A program made the translations under genes and the position numbers. This document shows positions 56,242 through 64,000 of a stretch of 64,000 bases of DNA, piece after piece (the stretch's first letter is position 1; each line of letters opens with the position of its first letter). Below the pieces are notes generated by a model. That model was not told the origin of the DNA. It made no database searches and saw nothing but the letters and a program-made list of their open reading frames with translations. Origin of the DNA: CAVTPD01 sp963736575 (GTDB lineage: Bacteria; Bacteroidota; Bacteroidia; Cytophagales; JAAEPT01); NCBI GenBank assembly GCA_963736575.1, contig CAVTPD010000003.1, positions 992,001 through 1,056,000 on the forward strand, written 5' to 3'.

Positions 56242-57093
56242 ATGGGAAAAAGTAAAAGAACTGTAGATATCCTTGTTCTTTCAGATATCCATTTAGGTTC
56301 CTTTGGCTGCAATGCTAAAGACTTGTTATGTTACTTAAAAAGCATTAAACCCAAGAAGGTTATCCTTAACGGAGATATTGTAGATATATGGCAGTTCAAT
56401 AAAAGATACTGGCCTAAATCACACACTAAAGTGATTAAACATGTCTTTAAATGGATTTCTAAAGATGTTCCGGTGTATTTAATCCCGGGTAATCATGACG
56501 AACTCTTCCGTAGATTTGTAGGCTTTCAGTTGGGTTCTTTTAAAATCGAAAACCAATTCCATTTAGAAATAGATGGTTCTAAAGCATGGTTCTTCCATGG
56601 TGATGTTTTTGATGTTACCATGCAACATTCTAAATGGTTGGCTAAAATGGGCGCTATTGGGTATGACGGATTAATCTTAATTAATAAGGTAATTAACGTT
56701 TTTTCTGAAATGCTAGGTAGAGGCAAAATTTCCTTTTCAAAAAGAATTAAAAACAGTGTAAAAGGAGCCGTTAGCCACATTAATAAATTTGAAGAAACCG
56801 CTGCCGATATGGCAGCTGATAAAGGTATGGAATATGTGGTTTGTGGCCATATTCATCAACCTACCATAAAAACGTATGTTACCACTAGTGGTAAAAAAGT
56901 AACTTATTTGAATTCTGGAGATTGGATAGAAAACAATTCTTCTTTGGAATATAACAATGGAGAATGGTCCGTTTATTTTTACCAACAAGACATACGTGTA
57001 GATGAAGAGTCTGACATTGAAGAGTTGGAAATTGAAGACCAATCCTACAAAGAGATTTTTAGGAATTTAGCTAAGGAATTTCATCTTTTATGA
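56242..57093 (+). CDS. LpxH-like metallophosphoesterase (UDP-2,3-diacylglucosamine diphosphatase family)
   Basis: The 283-residue calcineurin-fold protein has the full metal motif set: LSDIHLGSFGC (D-x-H), NGDIVDIWQF, GNHDELFR, HGDVFD and CGHIHQP. This order is that of UDP-2,3-diacylglucosamine pyrophosphatases of the LpxH type, an early lipid A step, on the cytoplasmic membrane face. Its stop overlaps the glycosyltransferase start by 4 bases, so the two are linked. The exact substrate is inferred. Confidence 0.85.
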   Translation: MGKSKRTVDILVLSDIHLGSFGCNAKDLLCYLKSIKPKKVILNGDIVDIWQFNKRYWPKSHTKVIKHVFKWISKDVPVYLIPGNHDELFRRFVGFQLGSFKIENQFHLEIDGSKAWFFHGDVFDVTMQHSKWLAKMGAIGYDGLILINKVINVFSEMLGRGKISFSKRIKNSVKGAVSHINKFEETAADMAADKGMEYVVCGHIHQPTIKTYVTTSGKKVTYLNSGDWIENNSSLEYNNGEWSVYFYQQDIRVDEESDIEELEIEDQSYKEIFRNLAKEFHLL

Positions 57094-58124
57094 GAATCCT
57101 ATACGCTATACAAGGAACAGGTAATGGCCACCTGAGCCGAGCCAGAGATATAATTCCGGTATTGGCAGAAAAGGCAGAAGTAGATATTTTGATTAGTGGA
57201 AATCAGGTTGATATCACCCTACCTTTCGAAATAAAATACCGCTTAAAAGGATTAAGCTTCATCTTTGGAAAAAAAGGTGGTGTAGATTTATTAAAAACCT
57301 TTAGTAATAACAGCTCTAGACATTTACTGAAAGAAATCTTTTCGGTACCTGTACAAGACTATGATTTAGTCATTAATGATTTTGAGCCTATTACTGCATG
57401 GGCTTGTATTATGAAAGGCGTTTCTTGTGTTGGCTTAAGTCATCAATCGGCTTTGTCTACGAAAAACGTACCTAGACCTTTGCACAAAGATTATATTGGT
57501 TCGGCAATACTTCGGTTTTATGCACCTGTAACTAAATTTGTGGGTTTCCATTTTAAGCGCTACAATCAGAATGTTTACACTCCAGTTATCCGTCAGGAAA
57601 TAAGACAGCTAAAACCTACCCGTGAAGGACATTATACAGTTTATCTACCGGCGTATAGCGATGAAAGAATTATAAAAGTATTAAGCAAAATACCAGATGT
57701 AAAGTGGCAGGTTTTCTCAAAACACAACAAAAACACCTATTCAGTAGATAATGTAGTTATTGAACCTGTTAATAACGAACGGTTTATTTCTAGCTTAGAA
57801 AAATGTACAGGAATACTGTGTGGGGCAGGTTTTGAGTCACCAGCAGAAGCACTGTTTCTAGGCAAAAAGTTAATGGTTATCCCCATGAAGGGGCAATATG
57901 AACAACATTTTAATGCAGAAGGGCTAAAAGATGTTGGGGTTCCTGTAATAAAAAAACTATCGGAAAAGTATATAGATAAAATACAGGAATGGACAGCTTC
58001 TGAAGAGTTTATACAGGTAAATTATCCCAACCAGACCGAGCATATAATTGACACTATTTTAAGTAAACTAGACACTGGCATTTATGCCAATCCGAAATTT
58101 TTGTATAGACTGTGGCCTTATTAG
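57090..58124 (+). CDS. Glycosyltransferase (GT28/MurG-like)
   Basis: The 344-residue GT-B enzyme has an N-terminal acceptor half with MRILYAIQGTGNGHLSRARDI and DLVINDFEPITAWAC, and a C-terminal donor half with GILCGAGFESPAEALFLGKKLMVIPMKGQYEQHFNA. These motifs match the MurG-like glycosyltransferase group in which the GG/GAGFES turn binds the nucleotide sugar. No membrane segment. It overlaps the LpxH-like gene by 4 bases and the GH1 gene by 13 bases, so all are probably one operon with manC. Confidence 0.85.
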   Translation: MRILYAIQGTGNGHLSRARDIIPVLAEKAEVDILISGNQVDITLPFEIKYRLKGLSFIFGKKGGVDLLKTFSNNSSRHLLKEIFSVPVQDYDLVINDFEPITAWACIMKGVSCVGLSHQSALSTKNVPRPLHKDYIGSAILRFYAPVTKFVGFHFKRYNQNVYTPVIRQEIRQLKPTREGHYTVYLPAYSDERIIKVLSKIPDVKWQVFSKHNKNTYSVDNVVIEPVNNERFISSLEKCTGILCGAGFESPAEALFLGKKLMVIPMKGQYEQHFNAEGLKDVGVPVIKKLSEKYIDKIQEWTASEEFIQVNYPNQTEHIIDTILSKLDTGIYANPKFLYRLWPY

Positions 58125-59492
58125 AGAATGAATCTTTGCTTCAATCCATAGATTTTGGCGAAGACTTCAAATTTGGTGTCTCCACTGCTGCGTATCAGAT
58201 AGAAGGAGCACATAATATTGATGGAAAAGGAAGATCAATCTGGGATGAATTCAGCAATAAAAAATCAAAAATATTTAAAAACCAGAATGGTAATATAGCT
58301 TGTGATCATTATAACCGTTGGAAAGACGATATTGAGTTATTAAAAAAACTTAATATAAAAAACTATCGGTTTTCAATCTCATGGCCAAGGATTCTACCCT
58401 ATAGGAACTGGTCAAATTAATCAAGCAGGTATTGATTATTACAACAGCTTTATTGATGCTTTATTAGATGCTGGCATAGAACCATGGGTAACCTGTTACC
58501 ACTGGGATTTACCTTTAGCACTAGAACGCAAAGGTGGCTGGACAAATAGAGAAGTAATTTCTTGGTTTGAAGAATATGTAGACATTATTTCAAAAGCATT
58601 TGGTGACCGTATAAAATATTGGATGGTCTTAAATGAACCTATGGTTTTTACAGGGGCCGGTTATTTTATGGGTATTCATGCGCCGGGTAAAAGAGGTTTA
58701 AAGAATTTTCTTCCTGCTGTTCATCATGCTGTATTAGCACAATCTGCCGGAGGTAGAGTGTTGCGCTACAACTGCCCAAATGCCCAGATAGGCACTACCT
58801 TTTCTTGCTCGCATATTATGGCTAAGAGCAATCGCTATTCAGACAAAAAAGCTGCGGTAAGAGCAGACGCTATGTTAAACCGTCTGTTTATTGAACCTTC
58901 TTTGGGTTTGGGTTATCCCACGCATCGTTTCAATTATTTAGAGACTATGTATAGGTATTTCAGAGCTAATGATGCTAAGAAAATGCCCTTTTCTTTCGAT
59001 TTTATAGGTATACAAAACTATACCCGCGAAATAATTAAACACTGCTGGTATGTTCCTTATGTGCAAGCAAAAATAGTTTCTGCCCAAAAAAGAAAAGTAC
59101 CTTTTACCAGTATGGGTTGGGAAGTCTATCCCGAAAGTATTTACCAAATGCTTAAACAATTTTCTTCTTATGTGGGAGTTAAAAAAATTATTGTTACTGA
59201 AAATGGAGCTGCCTTTCCAGACAAGATGGAAGATGGAAAAATTAATGACGAGCTAAGATTAAACTACCTTCAATCCTATTTAACACAAGTTTATAGAGCT
59301 AAAAGAGAAGAAATTCCTGTTGAAGGTTATTTTATTTGGACACTGATGGATAATTTCGAATGGGCAGAAGGTTATGCACCAAGGTTCGGTATTGTGCATA
59401 ATAATTTTGAAACCCAGAAAAGGACGATTAAATTGTCTGGATATTGGATACAAGAATTTTTAAAATCAGCTGTTCTTAAAGAAAATGAGTAA
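58112..59492 (+). pseudogene. GH1 beta-glucosidase-like glycoside hydrolase, interrupted by a +1 frameshift
   Basis: The N-terminal part (FGVSTAAYQIEGAHNIDGKG, FSISWPRILP) is cut at 58420, while the rest continues in another frame from P-I-G-T-G-Q-I-N-Q-A-G-I-D-Y-Y. Removing one base at 58397-58402 joins them into 459 residues, normal for GH1. The acid/base Glu is in MVLNEPMVF and the nucleophile Glu in IVTENGAAF. No signal peptide is seen, so it would be cytoplasmic. The start is a GTG within the end of the glycosyltransferase gene. Confidence 0.85.
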
Positions 59493-60534
59493 TAAATACG
59501 TAGTTATTATGGCTGGCGGGGTAGGTAGTAGAATCTGGCCGTACAGCACCAACGAATTCCCAAAACAATTTCACGATCTTTTAGGAACAGGAAAATCATT
59601 ATTACAACATACTGTAGACCGTTTTTCGGACTTTTGTCCCTTAGAAAACATATACATTGTAACCAATGAAAATTACAAAGACATTGTTTACGAGCAAATT
59701 CCTGAACTCTGCAAAGACCAAGTTCTTTTAGAGCCAGAAGGTAGAAATACAGCTCCTTGTATTGCTTATGCTTCTTACAAAATACATCAAAAAAATCCAG
59801 AGGCTGTAATTGTGGTTTCTCCTTCAGACCATCTGATTTTAAAAGACCAGATGTTTAAAGAGAAGTTGAATGTGTCTGTTGAAGATGCTAAAAACAACAA
59901 TCACATTATTACCATGGGTATTACACCCAATAGACCGAATACGGGCTTTGGCTATATAAGATTTACCGAAGGGGATAATCTAGTTTTACCTGTTGAAGAT
60001 TTTACGGAAAAACCGAATCTAGAGAAAGCCAAAGAATTTGTTGCGGCTGGCAATTACTTGTGGAATGCTGGTATTTTTATTTGGAAGGCTGAAATCATTA
60101 AAAAGGCTTTCGAAAAACACCTACCTGAATTACACAAAACCTTTACCGAAGGCGAACAATTTTATTATAGTGATAAAGAAGACGACTTCATTAAAAAAGT
60201 ATATCCTAATTGCGAAAACATTTCCATTGACTACGGTATTATGGAAAAAGCAAAAGATGTATTTGTAGTACCTAGCGATATTGGTTGGTCAGATTTAGGT
60301 ACTTGGACTTCCTTATACGAAATCAAAGACAAAGACGATCATGGTAATGCTGTGGAAGGCAATGTACACTTGTACGATTCTTTCGATAACATTATTAAAA
60401 TCTCTAAAGACAAGACTTTAGTGGTACAAGGATTAAGTAATTATATTATTGCTGAAAAAGGTGATGTGCTTATGATTTGTAGTAAAGAAAAAGAGCAAAT
60501 GGTAAAAGAGTTCGTTAAAAAAGTAAAAAAGTAA
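59485..60534 (+). CDS. manC: Mannose-1-phosphate guanylyltransferase
   Basis: Makes GDP-mannose for surface glycans. The 349-residue product has the nucleotidyltransferase opening VIMAGGVGSRIWPYSTNEFPKQF, EPEGRNTAPCIAYASY, VSPSDHLI, FTEKPNLEKAKEFV, WNAGIFIWKA and IDYGIMEKAKDVFVVPSDIGWSDLGTW. It is the stand-alone form without the isomerase domain. It overlaps the end of the GH1 gene by 8 bases. Its stop lies inside the stem of a terminator. Confidence 0.95.
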   Translation: MSNKYVVIMAGGVGSRIWPYSTNEFPKQFHDLLGTGKSLLQHTVDRFSDFCPLENIYIVTNENYKDIVYEQIPELCKDQVLLEPEGRNTAPCIAYASYKIHQKNPEAVIVVSPSDHLILKDQMFKEKLNVSVEDAKNNNHIITMGITPNRPNTGFGYIRFTEGDNLVLPVEDFTEKPNLEKAKEFVAAGNYLWNAGIFIWKAEIIKKAFEKHLPELHKTFTEGEQFYYSDKEDDFIKKVYPNCENISIDYGIMEKAKDVFVVPSDIGWSDLGTWTSLYEIKDKDDHGNAVEGNVHLYDSFDNIIKISKDKTLVVQGLSNYIIAEKGDVLMICSKEKEQMVKEFVKKVKK

Positions 60535-60551
60535 TCCGTTTGTGATTACTT
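60530..60551 (+). terminator. Terminator after manC
   Basis: AAGTAATC and GATTACTT form an 8-bp stem around a 6-base loop, with a T run after it. The manC stop codon is inside the stem. Confidence 0.85.
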
Positions 60552-60579
60552 TTTTACCCCCCGAACATATCTATACCAT

Positions 60580-62772
60580 ATGAGAAGTTTAAAATGGATT
60601 CTGTCGTTCCTTTTTATTACCCTAATAACACTAATCTCTTGCCGGAAGGATTTAGAAAAGATTTCCTGGAATACAGATATGGTAGTGCCTATTGCGCACA
60701 CGTCCTTAAATCTTAAAAATCTTTTACAAGACACCTCTTTAACCGAAGATAAAAACAACCTTCTTCAGGTGGTTTATACCGAAGAAATAGATCGCTTCTC
60801 TCCTTTTGACACATTAGTAGAATTATCTATTGATTCATTTGCAACGCAGGTAACACTTTCATCTATAGAATTAAGTGATATTACTATTTCAGAAGATAAT
60901 TCTGTAGGGGATATTATTACTTCTGCGGGTTTAGATGGGCAAAGTTTTGGGCTTTTCACTATTAGTGATGGAGCAACATTTCCTTCTTTTTTTTTAGGAC
61001 TTATACCTCCGTTTAGTACGCCTCCAAATGATATAGATGTTTCTGATTTTTTTGAATCTGCTATTTTATCAGAAGGGTATATTGATTTAGTTATTGAAAA
61101 CAACACTGATTTTGACATCTCCAGCATGTATATTTCTGTGGTAGATAAAGTCACTTCAGATACGCTTCTAACTGAAAAAATAAGTGCCTATTATGATCAA
61201 AATAATAATTATGTTGGTGAACCGATTTATGCTAACTCTACCTACGAAAAAATAGGTATAGATTTAGCCGATATTTTAGGAGGAAAGGAAATACACGGTC
61301 AATTGATTTTCAGGATTGAAAATATTGGATTTTCCCCACCCAAAGATGCAGACTATGTGACTTTAGACTATTCCGATAATTTTACTTTTTCTATAACCCT
61401 TAGAGATTTAAAAGTTGAAAAAGCCACTGCTATTTTTCCAGCTCAAAATGTGTTAGAAAGAATTGAAGAAGTACCAATAGGTACACAAGATAATATTGAA
61501 TTAAAATATGGTATAGTTAGAAAAGGGCAAGTAAGTATTAATGTGAAAAGTACCATTCCTGTTCCGTTATATTTTGATTACGCTATGCCAAGTGCCGAAA
61601 AAAATGGAGTTTCATTCACCATTCCTACACAAAAAGTTCCGGCGGGTACCATTGATAATCCATCTGTTTATTCCAGAAGTTTTTTATTAGATGGTTATTC
61701 AGTAGATTTTTCCGGTTTACCAGATCGTTTGGTGGGGGATCCTAAATACGCTGGTTTTAATAGCAATCTAACCAATACCATTATTCAGGAATTATACGGT
61801 AGAATTGAAGATGTGAATACCCCTGTTTCACTCTCTTTAAATGACACATTAACCCTAGAAGTAAAAGTAGAAAATCTAGAAGTAGATTATATAGAAGGTT
61901 ATTTAGGGCAACAAACCAGTTCTATTGGTCCACAAGCGTTGGATTTTTCATACAGTCAGAATCTGCCTTTTGAGGCCTTAAGTTTTGAACGAATAGATGT
62001 TGGTATTTCTTTCGAAAATGAAATTGGCGTACCTGCTCAATTAAAAATCAATCAACTAGATTTCTTAAATCAAGGTAGTGGTAATTCTGCTTCAGTAGCT
62101 AATTTACCAGCAACAATAGATATTGCTTCGGCTGAAAAAGAAGGTAATGCTACTGCTAAAGGTAATGGTGATTTCTTCATAAGCAATTCAAAAGAAATTT
62201 ATGATCTAAAACCCGACTTCATTAATTATCAGTTTGATCTCTTAGTTAATCCAAACGGAAATACACCCCTTTATTCTAATTTTGCCTCAACAAATAGTGA
62301 GTTAGTATTATTCAGTACTATTAAATTTCCGTTGTCTGTTGTGGCAAATGATTTTATTCTAGAAGATACGGTTTCGGTTAATAAAGGGGAAGGCGCAATT
62401 CAAGAGAACATAGAGGATGGTGTTGTAAATTTAATTACAGACAATGGGTTTCCGTTTTTAATGGATGTTAAGTTGTACTTTAAAGATTCTACTTCGGGCC
62501 AAGTTTTAGACAGTCTTATTGCTGAAGGCCAAATTCCAGCAGCACCGGTAAATGACCAAGGTCGTGTGACTGATAAAGTACGTTCCGTAATCCCATTTCC
62601 TTTTGATAAAGAACGCCTGAATACACTTTTATCACCAGAGATGAATCAGATTGTATTTAAGGTAATCATCAACTCTGCCGATAAAACAAAATATTATTCT
62701 ATTTATTCCGATTACAGTTTAGATGTAAAACTGAGTGGTGATTTTAACTTGAAAGTGAATTCTAAATTGTAA
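60580..62772 (+). CDS. Large hypothetical lipoprotein
   Basis: I do not recognise a named family. The 730-residue product has a signal peptide and the lipobox LISC (Cys at about 21), then RKDLEKISWNTDMVVPIAHTSLNLKNLL seen in short pieces, and a long beta-rich body with many Asp, Ser and Asn residues, suggesting an outer-membrane surface protein. The opening is similar in style to other Bacteroidota lipoproteins that precede a barrel gene. It overlaps the next gene by one base (TAATG), which suggests that the two proteins work together. Confidence 0.7.
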   Translation: MRSLKWILSFLFITLITLISCRKDLEKISWNTDMVVPIAHTSLNLKNLLQDTSLTEDKNNLLQVVYTEEIDRFSPFDTLVELSIDSFATQVTLSSIELSDITISEDNSVGDIITSAGLDGQSFGLFTISDGATFPSFFLGLIPPFSTPPNDIDVSDFFESAILSEGYIDLVIENNTDFDISSMYISVVDKVTSDTLLTEKISAYYDQNNNYVGEPIYANSTYEKIGIDLADILGGKEIHGQLIFRIENIGFSPPKDADYVTLDYSDNFTFSITLRDLKVEKATAIFPAQNVLERIEEVPIGTQDNIELKYGIVRKGQVSINVKSTIPVPLYFDYAMPSAEKNGVSFTIPTQKVPAGTIDNPSVYSRSFLLDGYSVDFSGLPDRLVGDPKYAGFNSNLTNTIIQELYGRIEDVNTPVSLSLNDTLTLEVKVENLEVDYIEGYLGQQTSSIGPQALDFSYSQNLPFEALSFERIDVGISFENEIGVPAQLKINQLDFLNQGSGNSASVANLPATIDIASAEKEGNATAKGNGDFFISNSKEIYDLKPDFINYQFDLLVNPNGNTPLYSNFASTNSELVLFSTIKFPLSVVANDFILEDTVSVNKGEGAIQENIEDGVVNLITDNGFPFLMDVKLYFKDSTSGQVLDSLIAEGQIPAAPVNDQGRVTDKVRSVIPFPFDKERLNTLLSPEMNQIVFKVIINSADKTKYYSIYSDYSLDVKLSGDFNLKVNSKL

Positions 62773-64000
62773 TGAAGTACTGGCTAATAACGCTTATCTC
62801 TTTAAGTTTTCTATCAAATGTAATGGCACAATACCGTTTTGATCGGTTTGATGCCTTTTCCTTTAAAAAAGACTCTAGTCAAAAGCATTTTGTTTCTGTT
62901 TCGGCATTTAATTATTATTTGTCTAATTCGGTTACAAATAGCTTGGTGCAAGAAGCTTTGTATACGGGTTATATTAGTGACGAAAGCAAAAACGACAGTT
63001 ATAAAAAACTGCAAGGCAGAAACACATTAGGTACCATTCAGGTTTATGACCTTAATTACAAACTTCAGCTTAAAGAAAGTTCTAAACTTACCTTTAGATT
63101 TAGAGACCGTACTATAAATGATTTTGATTTTAATGACGAAATTTTTAAAACTGTTTTAGACGGCAACAAACAATTTGAAGGACAAGAGATTTCTATTTCT
63201 CCCTTAAAGTATGAGAAATTAAGCTACCAAAGTTTTATGGTAGGGTACGAAAAATATTGGGAAGAAACCGGCTGGTTTGTGGGTGGTGGATTATCTATAA
63301 TCAAAGGTGGATTAAGTAAAGAAATCCGCCTAGAGGACGCCTCTTTATATACCGCCGAAAATGGAGATTCATTAGTTGTAAAAGGAGACATGCATTTTCA
63401 TGGTTCTCCATTAAACGGAAAAAACCGCTTTAACATAGCCAACGGCTGGGGTGTTGCTTTAGATTTTTATATTTCTAAAGAAGTTACGGATAAACTAAAA
63501 TTCAATTTTGAAGCACAAGATTTAGGCAAAGTTTGGTATAAAAAAATAGACAATTATTACCAAGCCGATACAACTATTATTTTTGAAGGCGTAGAAATCA
63601 CAGATAATTTCCAGCTTGCAGATTCTGTTTATTATAATCTTAATACCGATAATATAGAGGGTATTTTAGGTTTAAAATCTTCACCAAGAAAAGTTAATTA
63701 TGTTATACCTGCATTAATTCACTTTAATGCGGAATACCAATTAAACAACCGCTTACAACTTACAGCAGGTTTAAGGTATTTGCTTAAAGCCTATAGAATT
63801 CCTCAATTTTATGTAAGGGCAGATGTTACTGTTGGTAAACGTTTTCAACTAGCGCCAATTATTACCTATGGTGGTTTTAGCCAAACCGATTTTGGTATCT
63901 CGGTGATGTATAATTTCCACGGTTGGTTGTATGCCCATGCAGACATTTTCTATCTGGAAGCATTATTAGCGTCTAAAAAAACTGCCTCCCAAGGTCTAGG
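62772..64000 (+). CDS. DUF5723-like outer-membrane beta-barrel protein (runs off the window)
   Basis: At least 409 codons follow the ATG at 62772: a signal peptide (MKYWLITLISLSFLSNVMAQ) and an amphipathic beta-strand pattern with FHFRDRTINDFDF-like FRFRDRTINDFDF, NIANGWGVALDFYISKEVT and HFNAEYQLNNRLQLTAGLRYL. The outline agrees with DUF5723 proteins of Bacteroidota. The C-terminus is outside the window. It is coupled to the preceding lipoprotein. Confidence 0.65.
   Translation, partial: MKYWLITLISLSFLSNVMAQYRFDRFDAFSFKKDSSQKHFVSVSAFNYYLSNSVTNSLVQEALYTGYISDESKNDSYKKLQGRNTLGTIQVYDLNYKLQLKESSKLTFRFRDRTINDFDFNDEIFKTVLDGNKQFEGQEISISPLKYEKLSYQSFMVGYEKYWEETGWFVGGGLSIIKGGLSKEIRLEDASLYTAENGDSLVVKGDMHFHGSPLNGKNRFNIANGWGVALDFYISKEVTDKLKFNFEAQDLGKVWYKKIDNYYQADTTIIFEGVEITDNFQLADSVYYNLNTDNIEGILGLKSSPRKVNYVIPALIHFNAEYQLNNRLQLTAGLRYLLKAYRIPQFYVRADVTVGKRFQLAPIITYGGFSQTDFGISVMYNFHGWLYAHADIFYLEALLASKKTASQGL

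Noticed and set aside
56040..56255. 71-codon reading frame before the LpxH-like gene
   Set aside because: It overlaps the start of that gene, is not similar to anything I recognise, and has no good start signal.
1..64000. CRISPR arrays, tRNA or rRNA genes, insertion sequences
   Set aside because: No spaced direct repeats, no tRNA-like T-loop/acceptor pattern, no rRNA signature and no transposase were found by reading the spacers.

Overview
The window is low-GC chromosomal DNA of a member of the Bacteroidota. Supporting this are TANNTTTG -7 promoter elements ahead of several genes, a type IX secretion C-terminal signal (KIYPNPF...), a DUF4270 lipoprotein, a fused SecDF, a stand-alone GT5 glycogen-synthase domain beside panC-panD, and TonB-dependent and Wzi/RemB-like outer-membrane proteins. 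A nuo-type complex I makes a typical Flavobacteriaceae genome less likely and points to a Cytophagia or Cryomorphaceae-like relative. That placement is inference; no rRNA or tRNA gene was found. Coding is dense and mostly housekeeping or cell-envelope.

Layout. 0-7.3 kb: the end of an aldo/keto reductase gene, then the rod-shape operon mreB-mreC-mreD-mrdA-rodA and a two-domain ABC ATPase. 7.3-13.8 kb (minus): radical SAM enzyme, accD, a YcxB-like membrane protein, nadC, a small membrane protein, ridA, a DUF4270 lipoprotein and a GT5-only glycogen synthase. 13.9-16.7 kb (plus): panC, panD, a flippase-like membrane protein and rfaE2. 16.7-19.9 kb: a gene-poor spacer with a long A tract, a TonB receptor, and a regulatory-looking region rich in palindromes. 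19.9-25.1 kb: an APC permease, an AACTCAT tandem repeat, then a compact operon of UbiA-type prenyltransferase, type III polyketide synthase, methyltransferase and FAD oxidoreductase. This operon is the best candidate for an uncharacterised biosynthetic system. 25.1-33.6 kb (minus): DUF502 protein, Hsp20-like protein, a small membrane protein, an FMN glutamate-synthase-like enzyme, a response regulator with a six-PAS histidine kinase, and a MepB-family protein. 33.6-34.2 kb: noncoding DNA with two REP-like hairpins.

34.2-37.1 kb: nuoA-nuoB-nuoC-nuoD with no nuoE onward, then a broken 3D-domain lipoprotein gene. 37.6-40.5 kb: two unassigned proteins, a small acidic lipoprotein, thioredoxin and rhodanese. 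40.5-44.3 kb: a secreted polysaccharide-lyase-like gene sits between a truncated duplicate of the yifB 3' end and an intact yifB. 44.3-48.5 kb (minus): gmhA, an MsbA-like ABC exporter and a Wzi/RemB-like protein. 48.5-64 kb (plus): polysaccharide deacetylase, FemAB-like protein, Ca2+/Na+ exchanger, small membrane proteins, SecDF, an LpxH-like phosphoesterase, a glycosyltransferase, a GH1 glycosidase, a mannose-1-phosphate guanylyltransferase and a large lipoprotein/DUF5723 pair.

Five genes (nuoC, the 3D-domain gene, the deacetylase gene, secDF and the GH1 gene) each read cleanly once one extra base is removed (two in the 3D gene). All six events have the same sign. They look like sequence or assembly insertions, or less likely true lesions. 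Much of the window serves the envelope: peptidoglycan elongation (mre/mrdA/rodA), heptose and lipid A steps (rfaE2, gmhA, LpxH-like, MsbA-like), protein export (SecDF) and surface polysaccharide (deacetylase, FemAB-like protein, glycosyltransferase, manC, Wzi/RemB-like).
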